Below, in pieces: positions 12,087 to 22,901 of a stretch of 64,000 nt of DNA. Source of the stretch: Apium graveolens. Its lineage: Eukaryota; Streptophyta; Magnoliopsida; Apiales; Apiaceae. Each line of letters starts with the position of its first letter. The stretch's first letter is position 1. A program made the translations under genes and the position numbers. Under the pieces are notes generated by a model that was given only the letters and a program-made list of their open reading frames with translations, did not search any database and was not told the DNA's origin. The stretch is from NCBI RefSeq assembly GCF_009905375.1, contig NW_027419958.1, forward strand, positions 1 to 64,000. Direction: 5' to 3'.

Positions 12087-14096
12087 TCAAACAGAAAACA
12101 AATGGGGGTACTTTTCTAGCATTGTGCTCTCTAGTTCCTAAGTTGATTCTTCCACATTATGATTCTGCCATAGTACTCTGACTAGCTTGATCACTTTGTT
12201 CCGAAGCACCTGCTCCTTCTTATCTATAATCCTTACTGGCTTCTCCACGTAAGTTAGATCTGGCTGCATATCCACCTGCTCGTACTCCACTATGTGCCTG
12301 GCATCCCGATGATACCTCCTTAGCATTGACACATGGAACACATTATGAACTTGTTGCAAATTAGGGGGTAGGGCTAGCTCGTAAGCTAACTTTCCAATCC
12401 GTCTTAATATCTCAAAAGGTCCAATATATCTTGGGCTTAGTTTTCCTTTCTTTCCGAACCTCATTAATCCCTTCCAAGGGGATACTTTCAGCAGTACTAA
12501 GTCCCCTACTTCATATTCCTTGTCCTTTCGGGCTAGGTCTGCATATTTCTTCTGTCTGTCTTGGGCTGCCACAAGTCGCCCTCTGATAAGATCCACTATA
12601 TCTTTGGTCCTTTGGACCACTTCGGGTCCGAGCATCTTCCGCTCTCCTACTTCATCCCAGTATAAGGGAGATCGACACCTTCTTCCGTACAGGGCCTCAT
12701 AAGGCGGCATTCCGATGCTAGCATGAAAGCTATTGTTATAAGAAAACTTGATCAACGGCAAGTGATCATCCCAACTTCCTTTAAGGTCTATTGCACAGAC
12801 TCTCAATATATCTTCTAGTGTCTGGATGGTCCTTTCACTCTGTCCATCCATCTGGGGATGGTACGTGGTACTCATATTTAACTTGGTCCCCGCACATTCC
12901 TGAAAGCTCCTCCAAAATCTGGAGTTGAACCTGGGGTATCGGTCTGAGACAATGGACGCTGGGACTCCATGTCGCGTCACTATTTCCTTAAGGTAAATGT
13001 CCACCAGTCTATCGACTGTGTATCTCTCATTGATAGGAATGAAATGAGCTGACTTTGTCAGTCGATCTATTATTACCCATATGGCGTCGTGATTGGCTTT
13101 CGTCCTTGTCAATCCTACAACAAAATCCATCGCTATCTGTTCCCATTTCCATTCGGGAATCTCCAGGGGTCGCAAAAGTCCACTGGGTCTCTGGTGCTCT
13201 GCCTTTACTCTTTGGCAAGTCAAACACTTGTTTACCCATTCTACTACGTCCCTCTTCATGTTGGGCCACCAGTAATATTCCTTCAAATCCCTATACATCT
13301 TGGTACTTCCCGGGTGAATGGAATACCTTGAACTATGGCTTTCATCCAAAATCTCATCTTTAAGTTCTTGAACATTCGGAACCCAAATTCGGTAGGAGTA
13401 CCTCATTATCCCTTTATCATCTTTCTCGGTATGGATCTCCTCTCCAGTCATTGACTCTCTGCCTTCATTCATTATTTTCTCCTGGCACAATCTGATCTTT
13501 TCCAATAACTCTGGCTGCATTGAGATCTCAAAAAGCTTTTCAGTTCCGGTTTCGGTTACCTTTACTTCTATTTCCATTCTCTCAAAATCCCTTATCAACT
13601 CTTCCGAAGTCGTCATCATTCTGAGTCTTTCCTTTCTACTAAGGGCATCAGCCACCTCATTGGCTTTCCCTGGATGATAAAGAATCTCACAATCATAGTC
13701 CTTGATTAGTTCTAACCATCTCCTCTGGCGCATGTTGAGCTCTTTCTGCGTAAATATGTACTTGAGGCTCTTATGGTCTGTGAAAATCTCGCACTTCTCT
13801 CCATACAAGTAGTGCCTCCAAATTTTTAAAGCAAATACTATTGCCGCAAGCTCAAGGTCATGAGTAGGATATCTAATCTCGTATTCCTTCAGTTGTCTCG
13901 ACGCATACGCAATAACTTTACCGTGCTGCATAAGCACACATCCTAATCCTTTGTGCGACGCGTCACTATATATCACAAAATCTCCTTTTCCGTCCGGCAA
14001 TGCCAATACCGGAGCCGTTATCAACCTTTTCTTTAATTCCTGAAAACTGTTCTCGCATTTCTCCGTCCATTCAAACTTCTCTGTCTTACGAGTAAG
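12087..14096 (-). pseudogene. TEK2 pol, C-terminal half: RNase H, integrase and chromodomain tail
   Basis: The open stretch 14024-12138 gives 628 codons in the same frame as the RT block. It begins in RNase H ([10 protein letters not shown], then F-T-D-H-K-S-L near residue 83 and H-P-G-K-A-N near 117). The integrase zinc motif follows (H-P-G then C-L-T-C-Q), then the D,D,E core: [15 protein letters not shown], and D-G-Q-S-E-R-T. It ends with [10 protein letters not shown] and a chromodomain-like [11 protein letters not shown] stop at 12138-12140 replaces a Trp codon present in TEK3, cutting off the last 17 codons; the family stop is at 12087-12089. The first core Asp and the Glu are kept. The second Asp region reads S-D-R-Y rather than the usual S-D-R-D. 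Confidence 0.9.
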
Positions 14097-15071
14097 TCAT
14101 GTCAAAGGGGCTGCGATCTTCGCAAAGTCCTGTACAAATCTACGATAGTAGCCGGCCAATCCTATGAAACTCCTTACCTCTGTGGGTGTGGTTGGCCTTT
14201 CCCAATTTGAGACCGCCTCTATCTTGGAGGGGTCGACCAATACTCCTTCTTTATTGATCACATGTCCTAAAAACTGTACTTCATTCTGCCAGAATTCACA
14301 CTTCAAGAATTTGGCATACAACTGCTCCTCTCTGAGTATTCCTAGAGCTATCCTCAAATGCTCTGCATGTTCTGTCTCAGTCCTTGAGTAGATCAAAATA
14401 TCATCGATAAAAACTATCACACATTTATCCAAGTACTTCTTAAATACTCTATTCATTAAATCCATGAAAGCTGCTGGGGCGTTGGTTAATCCAAAGGACA
14501 TTACCAAGAACTCATAATGCCCATACCTGGTACGGAACGCTGTCTTGGAAATATCTTCGGGTTTAATCTTTAGTTGGTGATGTCCAGTTCTCAGGTCGAT
14601 CTTGGAAAAATAAACAGCATCCTTTAGCTGGTCGAACAGATCGTCTATTCTAGGTAATGGGTACCTGTTCTTTATGGTTAGCTTGTTCAACTCTCGATAG
14701 TCGATGCACAACCTCATGCTCCCATCTTTCTTCTTAACAAATAAAACTGGTGCTCCCCACGGAGACACACTGAGTCTTATCATACCCTTATCCAAGAGTT
14801 CCTGCAATTGGATAGCTAATTCCTTCATTTCTAACGGGGCTAACCGATAAGGTGCTTTTGAAACTGGCGCCGTCCCTGGGGCCAACTCAATAGCAAATTC
14901 AATCACTCTATCGGGTGGTAATCCCGGAAGGTCTTGTGGGAATACATCTTCAAATTCGTTGACTACTGGAATATCTTGTAAGTTGGGCACCTCCTTCTGC
15001 GTGTCCACCACATAGGCTAGGTAAGCCTCACTTCCTTTTCGTAGCATCCTTTTGGCCTGGGCCATGGTCAA
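14097..15071 (-). pseudogene. TEK2 reverse transcriptase block of pol
   Basis: 325 codons between two stops, in frame with the protease and RNase H blocks. RT motifs in order: [34 protein letters not shown], the catalytic F-I-D-D-I-L-I-Y-S near residue 222, and L-G-H-V-I. It uses the genomic RNA as template for cDNA. G-H-H-Q stands where TEK3 has G-Y-H-Q, and M-I-R-L where TEK3 has M-I-R-P. The stop at 14097-14099 is TGA where TEK3 has an Arg CGA codon. The stop at 15084-15086 upstream is TAG where TEK3 has CAG. Without these two changes the block would be continuous with its neighbours. Confidence 0.9.
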
Positions 15072-15083
15072 AAATTTTTGCGC

Positions 15084-15881
15084 CTACCTCTTTCCTCTAA
15101 ATATAACTTCTTTCTTCCCGGGGATATTTAACTTAACTTTCTTCCCTTTACAGTCTATATGAGCATCATTGCTAGATAGCCAGTCCATTCCCAAAATCAC
15201 ATCAAACTCCCCTACTTTAAAAGGAATCAGATCAACACTGAAAGATTGCTCCCCTATGCCTATCTCACAGGCGGGGTGAATCTGGTTAACAGGAATAATT
15301 TCATGAATGGCTATTTCTACTTGTAAGGGTTCTATCAAGGGTTCAGCCTTAAGTCTTAACTTACGCGCAAGGTCCTTTGATATAAAAGATTTAGTTGCTC
15401 CCGAATCAAATAAAACATTTGCACTGACTGAATTTAGAGAAAGGGTACCTGCTATCACATCTGAATCTTTCATAGCATCCTGGACTGTCATGTTGAAAGT
15501 CCTCACAGTAGGTGGCTTATTAGAAGCAGCCCTGCTTGCTCCCGAAGCTGCTGGTTTGTTCATTGGGCATTCCCTCTTCCAATGACCTGGGCGTCCGCAC
15601 TGATGACAAGTGGCGGTTGGAATGACGGCAGGGGTTGATGATGGGCACTTATTTGAGTAGTGGCCTTCCCGACCGCACTTAAAACAGGTTACAGGCTTTC
15701 CTTTACACTCACCAGTGTGATTCCTTCCACATATGTTACAGGCTGGCAATGGGGGTCGAGACTGGTTGAAATAGGACATTCTTGACTTCTGGCCGCCCTA
15801 GCTCACACTCACACTCATTGGCCGCTTAAACCCAGTGTTCCTTCCTGGTAGGGACACTGCTCCTCGATTAAATCTAGTTGG
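15084..15881 (-). pseudogene. TEK2 nucleocapsid zinc knuckles and protease
   Basis: The open part 15779-15084 (231 codons) starts with three Cys/His knuckles: C-N-I-C-x3-H-x4-C, C-F-K-C-x4-H-x4-C and C-H-Q-C-x4-H-x4-C. These bind element RNA. The aspartic protease follows, with F-D-S-G-A-T near residue 128 as active site and V-I-L-G-M-D-W-L near residue 206, and cleaves the polyprotein. The stop at 15798-15800 (TAG for CAG) and a one-base deletion near 15879-15881 (TEK3 has GTTGGG, TEK2 GTTGG) separate this part from gag. Confidence 0.9.
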
Positions 15882-16795
15882 AAGCTCCTTCATACGGAAC
15901 CTCCACCCATGCTCATACTTTTCCTCTTTATTCCTTTCTTTTCTCTTTCCTTCTGCATCTGTTCACTTCCAACTTCTACAATCGTTGCCTTTTGCACCAG
16001 AGTGGCATAGTCCGTAAGCTCAAGGATTGCCACCCTATTCTGAATCCACGGTTTCAGTCCCTGCTGAAACCTCCTAGCTTTCTTTTCCTCGGTGCTCACA
16101 AACTCCGGCACAAACCTTGATAACTCAGTAAATTTTGCTTCGTACTCTGCTACAGACAAGTTATTCTGCTTTAGCTCCAAGAACTTGAGCTCCATCTGGT
16201 TTTCCATAAACCTCGGGAAATACTTTCCCAGAAACAACTGACTAAATCTCTCCCAGGTTATAATAGCATCTGTCTCCATATTTTTCTTGGCCTCCCACCA
16301 GTAGTTAGCTTCTCCTTTCAGAAGGTAGGTAGCAAATACAGTCTTCTGTGCCTCCTCGGTACTCAAAATCTCAAAAGATTTCTCCATTTTCTTTAACCAT
16401 GCCCTTGCCTCAACTGGGTCGGCTGATCCGTGGAACTCAGGGGGCTTAAGGGACTTAAAAGCCCTGAAAGAGTTTGCCACAGCATTGTTACTTCCTTGAG
16501 GGGGTGGGTTGGGTTGACGTTCCAAATTCTGCCTTAGGAGTTGCATGAACTGGCCCATGGGATCCATGCCTGGGTTTGGTACTGGTTGCTCAACCTCGGT
16601 TTCTCCTTCTTCAGCCTCTATCTCAAATCACTCAACATCATATGTTTCCTCTTCCTCTTCATACAGGGAGTCATCCTGTTCCACATAATCCTCATCTTCC
16701 TCTTCACAGTGTTCTTGGTTTCTATTGTCCTGATTATGGCTTCCCCGGTCCTCAGATCCAGGGTTCGCCCTAGTTCCAATCTTTCTTGGCGGTAT
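15882..16795 (-). pseudogene. TEK2 gag capsid region, start codon lost
   Basis: The capsid part of gag forms the virus-like particle. The open stretch 16567-15890 has the retrotransposon gag pattern F-H-G-S-A-D-P-V-E-A-R-A-W-L, N-Y-W-W-E-A, F-x-x-L-F-L-G-K-Y-F-P and R-R-F-Q-Q-G-L. Alignment with TEK3 puts the natural start 228 bases further upstream at 16795 (M-P-P-R-K in TEK3), with a Glu-rich N-terminal stretch. In TEK2 that start reads ATA, and a TGA interrupts at 16628-16630. The frame is lost at the one-base deletion near 15880. An internal Met at 16567 is the first usable start. Confidence 0.85.
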
Positions 16796-17210
16796 GATTC
16801 TGATAATAATTTAAAAAAAATTATTGGGAAAATTCAACGTTAGGTCGCAATCATATACAACATTGTGCCTTGCACAGCTCTTATAATGGGGAGAACGTAT
16901 ATCGCAATTCTATTATTTTAAGAAAGTTCTAATACGAAGTGCAGTAATAATAATGATAAAAACAGTAATCCCGTCACTATGGAACTGAACCGAAAGGAAA
17001 CAAATATATACATAATGCGAGAAATACATAGTTTGATCTGGTCAAAAGTACAACAGTGCTACAGTCATCTGTCCCAAAAGTGATACACAAGAGTCTATCT
17101 GTCTAGTCAGAAAAAGGGATGCTATATACAAGTCAACTATCCCGGAAAATTGGCTCTTACTAAGGCCTCGGCTAACTAGACAACTAGACTATTCCATCAT
17201 CAATCCTGAA
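16796..17210 (-). other. TEK2 non-coding stretch between the pre-gag ORF and gag
   Basis: About 415 bases, matched by about 413 bases at 38004-38416 in TEK3. I see no conserved frame here. It is the leader directly before gag and could hold packaging or translation signals; none is recognisable. Confidence 0.5.
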
Positions 17211-17873
17211 TCACACACCGGAGCGGGTCAGCTCCCATACCCTTTCCATCGCACGACGGAAGATATAGTCGGCCTGCCGCCTGGAGATCCTACCATGCCT
17301 GTCCCCCTGGAGAGATCTGAGTCTCGCTCGGGACATGAGCTCTATCCCCGTAAGCTCCCTCCTCAAGGATCAGGGTATAGAAGCCCTAGTCTCATAAGCT
17401 CGGGTACGCCTACCCGCCCTCTCTGCATCCAACTCCCTCCTGGCCTCATCCAGTCGGCCCTCGGCAACAGCCACTCGGGTCCTCAATACATCCTGAACAT
17501 ATCCATGAGCTAACGAAGACTGCCTGTGGGCAGGGTCAAGAGGTGGTGAATCCGGAGCCGCTGAGGGTGCCTCCTCGGTCTGCCTAGGCTCGGAAGTATG
17601 GGTCTCTGAGCTGTCATCATCGGGAATCCAGGATAGTGATGGAGGGGTAGGAGCTCTGACCACCGGAAGTGTGGGTAAAGGGATACCAGCATACACTACC
17701 ATAGGTCCAACACGCTCCTCAGCTACTGGGACCTCATCCGGGTCCTCCTCATCTGGAATAGCAATAACCTCTGTCTCTGACTCCTCTGAGGGTTCCTCCT
17801 CACCCTCCTCCATCTCAGGCTCCTCCTGATCCTCAACATCTAGAAGTGCCTCATCATGCTCGCGCTCGAACAT
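17211..17873 (-). pseudogene. TEK2 pre-gag ORF: acidic, Pro-rich, coiled-coil-like protein of unknown function (one premature stop)
   Basis: Sense-strand ORF between the primer site and gag, starting at the Met at 17873. The start is chosen because a stop (TAG) lies nine codons upstream and the same Met opens the TEK3 copy. It would be 220 codons long. Residues ~5-55 are rich in Glu/Asp. Residues ~57-115 are Pro/Ser/Thr-rich (L-P-V-V-R-A-P-T-P-P). Residues ~120-165 look helical and charged (R-L-D-E-A-R-R-E-L-D-A-E-R). The C-terminal tail is basic (R-R-Q-A-D-Y-I-F-R-R). A TGA at 17370-17372, where TEK3 has CGA, cuts it after 167 residues, yet the frame stays open to 17211. Base composition is clearly richer in G/C than the flanks. 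It matches no protein I recognise; a host-derived or regulatory role is possible but unproven. Confidence 0.7.
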
Positions 17874-18067
17874 CTCAGGGTCCCCTATCTCAGGCGCCTA
17901 CACATTAAACGAGCTAAGTTACTATCATGATACTTATAAGGGTTCCCGTAAGGGTTTTAACTGTCAGTACTACTTTAAGTAGTCCGACCATGAACTTGGC
18001 AAGAGTTCTTATTATCTTTGTGAGTTTATTATTATATCATCACATCATCTCTGAGGTTTATAACGCT
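17874..18067 (-). other. TEK2 leader between primer site and pre-gag ORF
   Basis: About 194 bases with no ORF. On the element strand a T-rich stretch ending in ATGTGTAG lies just before the pre-gag ORF and resembles a splice acceptor. The frame downstream of that AG is open into the ORF. No matching donor was identified. Confidence 0.4.
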
Positions 18068-18081
18068 TGGCTCTGATACCA
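18068..18081 (-). other. TEK2 primer-binding site (initiator Met tRNA)
   Basis: On the element strand TGGTATCAGAGCCA, four bases after the end of the 5' LTR, complements the 3' end of plant initiator-Met tRNA. Confidence 0.95.
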
Positions 18082-18085
18082 TTTC

Positions 18086-21000
18086 TGTAACACCCCCAGA
18101 TCCGGGGTCGGGGATCCGGGTCGTCACGGTCTTTCTTTCCACAATATCACTTCACTTAATTAATAATAATAACCTTATGCTGTGACCCCACACTAACACA
18201 CACCACAACCCCTCAGAGATGAAATTGAAATAAGTACAAGTCTTTGAATCCACCATTTAAAAGTTATTACAACCCAAAATGATTACTTGATAAATTTACA
18301 GTTAATTGCCATTATCTGCCACAAGTTATAATTATACATAATTTGATTCTCAAAAGTAGATGGTCTGAACTACAATAGATCTACCTCTACAGCTATAGCA
18401 GCTACAACATCATCGGGAAGACGCGGGACGCTTCCCACGCGCTTGCGCTGGGTCTGCTGGAGTCTGGCCATCTCTCCTAACTGTTGTTGTGTGATGAAGA
18501 AATAAAGCAAGAGTGAGCCTCACAGCTCGCAAGATAATACATAGTGATAACAATAATATAAGTATCTAAATGGATACTTACTAGAATCTTTATCATGTGT
18601 AAGATAATTACTTACTAGATATAAGTAAAAACAAGGAATGAAGTTACCAATACTTCCCTACACTTATATCATTTATAAAGCTACTTGAACTACCACCGTT
18701 CAAAGTATTATAAGTTTTTAAAAAAAAAAACATCCCATAGATGAGACCACAAGTTAAGACTTGAATAGATTCAATCTTTGAAATATTATTGAATGAAATA
18801 AAGTTACGAGATACTTTATTTAGTCCCGATATATATATATCCACATATATATCTCTTAAACATTTCCTGGAACCTCTGTTATGTAAAGTATGAACAGAGT
18901 TTGAAACATCCAATGAATTTTGGAAAGGAAAAGAATTTTGGCATAAACCAGATATCTTGCTGATCAGGCAAAGATACCAATAAGTAACCTTTTCTACTAG
19001 TAGATGGATGAATCCCCCACCGGTCATCACCCTGGCCACATAAGGACCTTGTGCTGGACCGCCACCCGGCCTCTTACGCGTTGATGGACTGCCACCCAGC
19101 CACTTACACTTTGATAGACCGTACCCCGGCCTGTCGCTTATGCCGACTCAATTAGATGGGCTTACTTCCCGAACATTGGGCAAGTAATCAATTCATTTAT
19201 CAAAACAGCAACCTTGTTGCGAATATAAAATACACCATAGAGCCGGATCCCTCAGGTTTTGAGCGAGTATTTAAATCCCCTTAAAAGGAAGATCTTAAAT
19301 ATAAAAATGAGTTTTGGGATCCGCTCTAACTTTAAAAATCATTTTTGAAGACTCGAAAACACTTTAAAGTGTGTTTGGAGTACTGCTGATTTATTAAAAT
19401 AAATCAGTCCCGATATATTAGAACATATCTGAATATTATTATTTAAATAATATTCTCATAAAGAATTATCTTTATAAAAATAATTGAAGTAGAAGTATTA
19501 AAACTTATACTTGAAACGAGTATTAAATAACCAAAGATACACTTATATGAAAGTATTATCTTTATTTGAATAATCGAAAATAAGTTTGATTATTGACACC
19601 TTATTCTTTAATAAAATAAAGAATATATTTTAGTAATAAGCGGAGTCATAATACCTCGAATGAATATTATAAATAATATTCATTAAATAATATAAACTGA
19701 GTCATAAGCCCTCGAATGAATATTCAAATAATATTCAATAAATAATATAAAAGAGTCATAAGCCCTCGAATGAATATTCAAATAATATTCAGATAAATAA
19801 ATAAAAGGAGTCATAAGTCCCCGAATGAATATTCAAAATAATATTCATTAATAAAATAAAAGGAGTCATAAGTCCTCGAATGAATATTCAAAATAATATT
19901 CATTTAATATAAAGGAGTCATACGCCTTCGAATAATATTCGAAATAATATTCAATAATAAAATAAAGTTAAAGTTATCGAATAAACCTTATTCGATTAAT
20001 AGTTTTGAAAACTATGACCATATATATATAAGTATATATATATATATATATTTATTTCCATATATACAAAATCTACTCGGGATCCTCGACTCCCGGTTTT
20101 AGAAAATATTTTCACCTTTGGGTCCCTGTACTAAGGGTATATGCAAATTACCGCTATCCTCTAGCATAGGTATTATCAACTGAATTAACAGATATATATA
20201 TGGAAAGAATGCGAAACAGGCATGCATATGTACCATATAACATGCTACAATATAACGCAAGAATTTGCTAATAACCAATATGCATTTATCGCAAGATCAT
20301 GCATATACACATATACATCACAACAACAGTTATACGGGTAGAAAACTTGCCTGAGCGACTTGGGGTGATAAAAGGCTCGGGACGAGTCTGGTAACCTATA
20401 AACAACAAGTAAGTTGGAATTAAACCAAAATCACTTGTAAATCTATACTTTAACTAACTTAGACTCTAACGCTTGTTTTGCGCTCACTGATTCGCTTAAG
20501 TCACTCGGGTACCCTCGGCTCCACCATTTTTAATAATTTAACCTTTACGAGTTTTAAAGCGATTCCTTCGCGAGTGTCTTAACAACTGCCTAACACACTT
20601 ACCATAAATGTTTCATACATTAATTAACCCTTTTTGGTCTTTAACCTATGTTTCAAAGTAAGGCGAGGGGAAAAGTTTCGTTCGCGAAACGCCGTTACTT
20701 GAAACGGTCGTTTCTCCTAAACCGTGCATCGGAATCGAACGAACTACATATCAAAACGAAGCTCGTAACATGAGCTATCTAAACATGGCAGTGGTCATAA
20801 TCTAGCAGGGGGTTCTCGGGTCCTAATGCTATGCACAAAAACAGTCAAAAGAAAATCGGACGTTACGACGGCTATGTTTACGCGATTTCCCAATTTTAAA
20901 CCATTCAAAACCATCCCAAATCAACCTCAAATCCAACATACAACTAACATCCATCCTTATCACATCATAACAACCCCAACCAATTCAATTTAATCATTCA

Positions 21001-22146
21001 TACTTATGCCTAAGCTTAACTTTAATCATACTTAAGTTCTTTTAATCAAAACCACAACATTTACCATTCCATTTCACTACCATTTCAAATCCCAAACTCT
21101 AATCACAACAACAAGCTACAATATCATCCTACTAATCAAAATCATCTTATAATACATAGGAATCTAGGGTTTGGAGATGGTATACCTTCCTTGAAGTGGT
21201 GGGAGGAGCTAGGAAGCCTTAAGAAGCTTTGAGAAGTCTTAGGAATGCTTGGATCTTCAAGGAAAACAAGAAAAACTTCAAGTTAAAAACTTGAAAACAC
21301 TATTCATAGTCTTCTTCTTTGATTAAATGAAGAAGATTGAGAAGGAATTAATGGCTTAAACTCATGATATAGCCCTAACTAAGCATGAAGATGATTAGGG
21401 AATTAACTCACCAATTTAGGAAGCTTGGATCTTTGATTTTTGAATTTTTCTTGCCTTTTGAATAGTGAAAAGCAGAGAGCAAAGATGAACAAGGCCTTGG
21501 TTTCTTTTTGATTTTGATCAAGAATGAATTTGCTTGGCTTGGTTGATTTGTTTTTGTGTTTGATTTAGTCAATTACCTTCTTGCCCTTGAATTTGTGTGG
21601 TTACAAAGCCACCACACCTCCTTCCTTCCCATGTCATGCTTGTGTCATCCTCATGATGTCATCCTCCCCTCCTTGTCCTCTTTCTATTGGTTGGATGACA
21701 TCATCCCCACTAATCCCTTTGATTAACTTCCTAATTGTTTGCCTAATGACCGCTGATCTGTTATACGGTTCGCTTAACTTTCATTTTTTTTTATCGTTTG
21801 AAGGATCATACCCGGGATTTTATTACTTAGGTTCCCTTAACCTTTCTCAATACATTATATTCCTTTTTATGATCCTCTATCATAATCCTTTAATTTAAAT
21901 CCTTTTTATCCTGTTACCTTATACTCAATTCTCTCCGTATCTTGTGGATTTCCGGGAAAAACCAAAGTGTTCGAAATTGGATTCTGACGATCTTTACATA
22001 CACTTATATACTACATAGAGTACTAATAATATCCCAGAAGATCAATGACAGAACCCCTACATAGTGTGGCGTGAAAAGTTTTCTCATTCAGCTAAAACAC
22101 TATTCACAAGGGTTACAAAAAGTTGAAAAGTTTGGGGGTTATTACA
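18086..22146 (-). repeat. TEK2 5' LTR (4061 bp)
   Basis: Partner of 7974-12053. Differences are few: scattered substitutions, a nine-base loss near 18209, and TA-microsatellite length. It drives transcription of the element on the minus strand. The six-unit tandem repeat is at 19643-19967. Confidence 0.95.
19643..19967. repeat. Tandem repeat in TEK2 5' LTR, six units of ~54 bp
   Basis: Same units and order as at 9552-9876 with minor substitutions, as expected if both LTRs were copied from one template. Confidence 0.9.
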
Positions 22147-22151
22147 GTTTG
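22147..22151. other. Target-site duplication of TEK2, right copy (GTTTG)
   Basis: Identical to 7969-7973. Confidence 0.95.
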
Positions 22152-22901
22152 CTTTATCCTTAACACCTTCCGACTTCCTTTTCTTATCACTTTCATCCCT
22201 AACAGTCAACTTCTGCTCACCTTCTATTACCAGGGCGGCCTGAACCATAAAGGAGTATGTTTTGAGTTGCAATGCCACAACTCCACTGTGAATTTCAAGC
22301 TTCCACCCTTGTTGGAACCTCCTTGCCTTCTGACTCTCCATACTTACATACTCAGGAACTAATCGGGCCAATTCTATAAACTTGGCCTCAAATTCTAACA
22401 CACTCTTTTCACCTTATTTCAGTTCTAGAAACTCAATTTTCATTTGACTCTGCATACAATCTAGGAAATACCTTTCCAAAAATAACTCAATAAACCTAGC
22501 CCATGAAACAGGGCCTTCCCTTCTAACGCTCTGGTTGATTTCCACCAATAATTCACTTCATTCCTTAAAGAGTAATTTACATACTCAGTCTTAAAATTTT
22601 CACTTACTTGGACAAAATTGAAAGCTTTCTCCATCTCCTTTAACCATGCTCCAGCAGCTACTGGATTAGGTTCACCTTTAAACTTAGAAGGGTTAACATT
22701 CTGAAAAGATTTGAAACTAACACTTCGGTTCACTCCCTGCTGTAGCTGCTGTAACAGTAATTACCGCAACTAAACCTGTTAGATTAACTGCAACTGTTGT
22801 TGCTACGACTGGTGCAACAAATCTAGAATTTCATTTATAGTTGGACCATTCGCAAAACTACTACTATTTTCTTTAGACTGGGTAGCTTTCTTAGGTGGCA
22901 T
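22147..22901 (-). pseudogene. TEK1 gag N-terminal part, right of the TEK2 insertion
   Basis: The gag start is probably the Met at 22899-22901 (M-P-P-K-K-A-T-Q), which parallels M-P-P-R-K in TEK3. A Gln-rich stretch with broken frames follows, then two open blocks. The block 22733-22461 has S-F-K-S-F-Q, F-K-G-E-P-N-P-V-A-A-G-A-W-L and N-Y-W-W-K-S. The block 22401-22147 has E-F-E-A-K-F-I-E-L-A-R-L-V-P-E-Y and A-R-R-F-Q-Q-G-W. Both belong to the retrotransposon gag capsid family. Stops and shifts separate the blocks, and TEK2 interrupts the end. Confidence 0.8.

Larger units (their letters stand above)
7974..22146 (-). mobile_element. TEK2: near-complete Ty3/gypsy Tekay-type chromovirus (14.2 kb)
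   Basis: Two LTRs of about 4.07 kb (TGTAATAACCCC to GGGGTGTTACA on the element strand), a 6.03 kb internal region, an initiator-Met primer site, a polypurine tract and a perfect 5-bp target duplication. Order on the minus strand: 5' LTR, primer site, a pre-gag acidic ORF, gag, protease, RT, RNase H, integrase with chromodomain end, polypurine tract, 3' LTR. The LTRs are very alike by eye, so insertion was recent relative to TEK1. The copy is inactive as it stands: the gag start is lost, and there is one frameshift and several stops. Confidence 0.95.

Noticed and set aside
13055..13363. Plus-strand frames opposite pol in TEK2 and TEK3
   Set aside because: Shadows of the conserved pol frame on the other strand.
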